Shown here piece after piece: positions 5,102 to 6,679 of a DNA stretch of 6,679 nucleotides. A program made the position numbers and the translations under genes. Source of the DNA: JARFQH01 sp041299015 (GTDB lineage Bacteria > Desulfobacterota > Desulfobacteria > Desulfobacterales > SG8-13); the NCBI GenBank assembly GCA_041299015.1, contig JBFYWB010000106.1:1-6679 (forward strand), read 5' to 3'. Below the pieces are notes generated by a model, which saw only the letters and a program-made list of their open reading frames with translations, had not been told where the DNA came from and made no database searches. How positions within the stretch are numbered: the stretch's first letter is position 1; each line of letters begins with the position of its first letter.

Positions 5102-6679
5102 ATGCAGCGGAATGTGATCCGGGAAGCGGCGCAAAGCTTCCGCAATACCAGCCTTAAAAACAAAATCTTTTTTTCCATTATGGTGGTTATCCTGGTCATC
5201 AGCGCCGCTATCGCGCTGCTTGCCCGCTGGATCCTTGTATCGACTCTGATTTCAGAGCTCGAACTGCGCGGGATTGCGATTGCCCGAACGATTGCCGGAC
5301 GCAGCAGCGGATACATTCTGGACAAAAACTATCCCGAACTCCTCAACCTGATTTTCGATGAGGCAAAACTCAAGGAACGCGAGTACCTTGTCTCTTACAT
5401 CTTCGTGAGCGATCCTGAAGGACAGGTCCTCAGTCACACCCTGACCCAGCCGTTTCCCGAATCCCTGCGCCTGGCCAACAGCGTCCCTCCGGGCGAGTCC
5501 AGGAGTGTACGCCTGTCGCAGTTCGGCGAGCAAAAGGCCTATGACATCGCCATACCCATTACCCAAGGAATTTACCGCATCGGAACGGTTCATGTGGGTC
5601 TCAACGAGACTCACATAGATCAGCTGGTCGCCAAACTGCGATTTACGTTTCTCGGATTCCTTTCCCTGGTGATTGTCATTATTTTCATTATCAGCCTGCG
5701 CCTGGCCAAGAATATTACCATGCCGATCTCTAAGCTGACCCGGATTTCAGACGAATTGAGCAAGGGCAACTTCGACGTGAAACTTGATTTCGAGCTGGGT
5801 TCCGACGCCGGGGAGCCGCCGGAGTGTCCCGCATTTGCCAACACCGACTACCCTTGCCTGCATCTGGACGGGATCGGGGACGCCCTTCCGGAAACGCTGA
5901 CGATTTGCCGGGATTGCCGCTTCTACAGACGTCAAAAGGGTGACGAGGTCACGCAGCTGGCAGATTCTTTTCACAACATGATCTGGAGCATCCGGCTTTA
6001 CCGACGGCGCCTGAGAGAGTCCGAGAGAAAATACCGTTCGCTTTTCGACAGCGGTCCGGACCCCATTTTTGTCATAAACCAGAAAACTCTTGACATCATC
6101 GATGCCAATCCCCGGGCCGTGGAGGTTTACGGCTATCATCGGGAAGAATTGATCGGGAAATCCTTCACGGATCTGGCATCGGAGCAAACGCATGAGTATT
6201 TCCAATCGCTGCAGGAGCAAAGCGACGACCAGGGATTGATAAGTTATCCCAAGGCGCTTCATTATCAGAAAGGCAACAAACCGTTTTACGTCAACTTGCA
6301 CGCCTGCAATATTACCTATAAAGGTCAGCCGGCTATCGTTCTGGCGTCGACCGACATCACCGAAATGATCGAAAAGGACGCCCAGCTGATTCAGGCCAGC
6401 AAGATGAAATCCTTGGGGGAAATGTCAGCCGGGATTGCTCACGAATTGAATCAGCCGCTGAACGCCATCAAGATGGGCAGTGATTTTCTGGCCATGATGT
6501 CCGAGCACAATCGCGATATCCCGCCGGCGCATCTCCATCAGGTGGTCAGCGAGATCAGCACCCAGGTCGATCGGGCGGCCGAAATCATCAATACCCTGCG
6601 CTCGTTCGGCCGAAAGGCCGATCTGGTTATGGAGCGGGTGTGCGTCAACAAACCCATTCGGGCAGTATTCTTGCTCGTC
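5102..6679 (+). CDS. Membrane sensor histidine kinase: Cache-like, HAMP with Cys insert, PAS, HisKA (3' partial)
   Basis: The frame is open from ATG 5102 to the window edge (526 codons), so the ATPase domain is missing only because the window stops. Order: transmembrane segment about 21-45; periplasmic domain about 46-180 with Cache/PDC-like strands (YIFVSDPEGQVLSH, GTVHVGLNE); second transmembrane segment about 181-202; HAMP first helix 203-228 (ITMPISKLTRISDELSKGN); an insert with C242, C252, C269 and C272; HAMP second helix from DEVTQLADSF (281-290); PAS domain about 307-425 (YRSLFDSGPDPIFVI to TDIT); HisKA with GIAHELNQPLNAI (444-456), H447 being the predicted phospho-acceptor. The kinase would phosphorylate a response regulator that is not in the window. 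It starts 7 bp after the binding lipoprotein and has only a weak ribosome binding site, so translational coupling is plausible. The stimulus is unknown; the lipoprotein, the Cache-like domain, the cysteine insert and the PAS are all possible inputs. Confidence 0.92.
   Translation, partial: MQRNVIREAAQSFRNTSLKNKIFFSIMVVILVISAAIALLARWILVSTLISELELRGIAIARTIAGRSSGYILDKNYPELLNLIFDEAKLKEREYLVSYIFVSDPEGQVLSHTLTQPFPESLRLANSVPPGESRSVRLSQFGEQKAYDIAIPITQGIYRIGTVHVGLNETHIDQLVAKLRFTFLGFLSLVIVIIFIISLRLAKNITMPISKLTRISDELSKGNFDVKLDFELGSDAGEPPECPAFANTDYPCLHLDGIGDALPETLTICRDCRFYRRQKGDEVTQLADSFHNMIWSIRLYRRRLRESERKYRSLFDSGPDPIFVINQKTLDIIDANPRAVEVYGYHREELIGKSFTDLASEQTHEYFQSLQEQSDDQGLISYPKALHYQKGNKPFYVNLHACNITYKGQPAIVLASTDITEMIEKDAQLIQASKMKSLGEMSAGIAHELNQPLNAIKMGSDFLAMMSEHNRDIPPAHLHQVVSEISTQVDRAAEIINTLRSFGRKADLVMERVCVNKPIRAVFLLV
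5795..5941 (+). other. Four-cysteine insert within the HAMP domain of the kinase
   Basis: Kinase residues about 232-280 separate the two HAMP helices, where HAMP domains normally have a connector of roughly a dozen residues. The insert carries ECPAF (C242, codon at 5825), YPCLH (C252), and a C-x2-C pair ICRDCRFY (C269 and C272, codons at 5906 and 5915). The spacing is C-x9-C-x16-C-x2-C. It is not a c-type haem site, since no histidine follows C-x2-C. The cysteines suggest metal, iron-sulfur or thiol-redox sensing on the cytoplasmic side. It recalls the cysteine-rich 'two-CW'-type segments of deltaproteobacterial signalling proteins, but lacks their CW tryptophan; that comparison is from memory. 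Confidence 0.7.

Noticed and set aside
5906..5923. C-x2-C as a c-type haem binding site in the kinase
   Set aside because: The motif reads CRDCR, so the histidine needed for C-x2-C-H is absent, and the segment is predicted to be cytoplasmic.
5747..6301. Minus-strand open frame of 184 codons opposite the kinase
   Set aside because: It is antisense to the HAMP and PAS coding sequence, whose motifs are unambiguous. No protein family is recognisable in the minus-strand translation.

Overview
The window reads as a stretch of bacterial chromosome with every recognisable gene on the + strand. Moderately high GC, the gene families present and the architecture of the last gene (HAMP domain with a cysteine-rich insert, followed by PAS and HisKA) suggest a Gram-negative member of the Desulfobacterota, the former Deltaproteobacteria. 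That assignment is inferred from style, not from a marker gene.

Left block (1-3478): a tightly spaced run consisting of the 3' end of a class I/II aminotransferase, the ribosome-assembly GTPases EngB (YsxC/YihA) and Era, a RimK/glutathione-synthase-like ATP-grasp enzyme of unknown substrate, and a xylose-isomerase-like TIM-barrel protein (AP_endonuc_2 / sugar phosphate isomerase-epimerase type). Gaps are about 82, 39, 6 and 68 bp, so co-transcription is plausible. EngB acts in late large-subunit assembly and Era in small-subunit assembly. The ATP-grasp and TIM-barrel genes form an adjacent pair whose function I cannot name.

Middle (3479-3867): about 390 bp without a confidently assigned gene. 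It separates the two blocks and probably carries the control region of the second. Its clearest feature is a perfect 10-bp inverted repeat ending 32 bp before the preferred start of the next gene. Part of this stretch is also open in the frame of that gene, so a longer N-terminus cannot be excluded.

Right block (3868-6679): a lipoprotein of the branched-chain amino-acid/amide-type periplasmic binding family (Peripla_BP_6), followed 7 bp later by a membrane histidine kinase that is cut by the window edge. The kinase has two transmembrane segments around a Cache-like periplasmic domain, a HAMP domain interrupted by a four-cysteine insert, a PAS domain and a HisKA domain of the HELNQPLNAI type. 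No permease or ATPase lies between or before the two genes, so the binding protein may be a signal-input partner of the kinase rather than part of a transporter. This pair, and the cysteine insert within HAMP, are the most interesting parts of the window.
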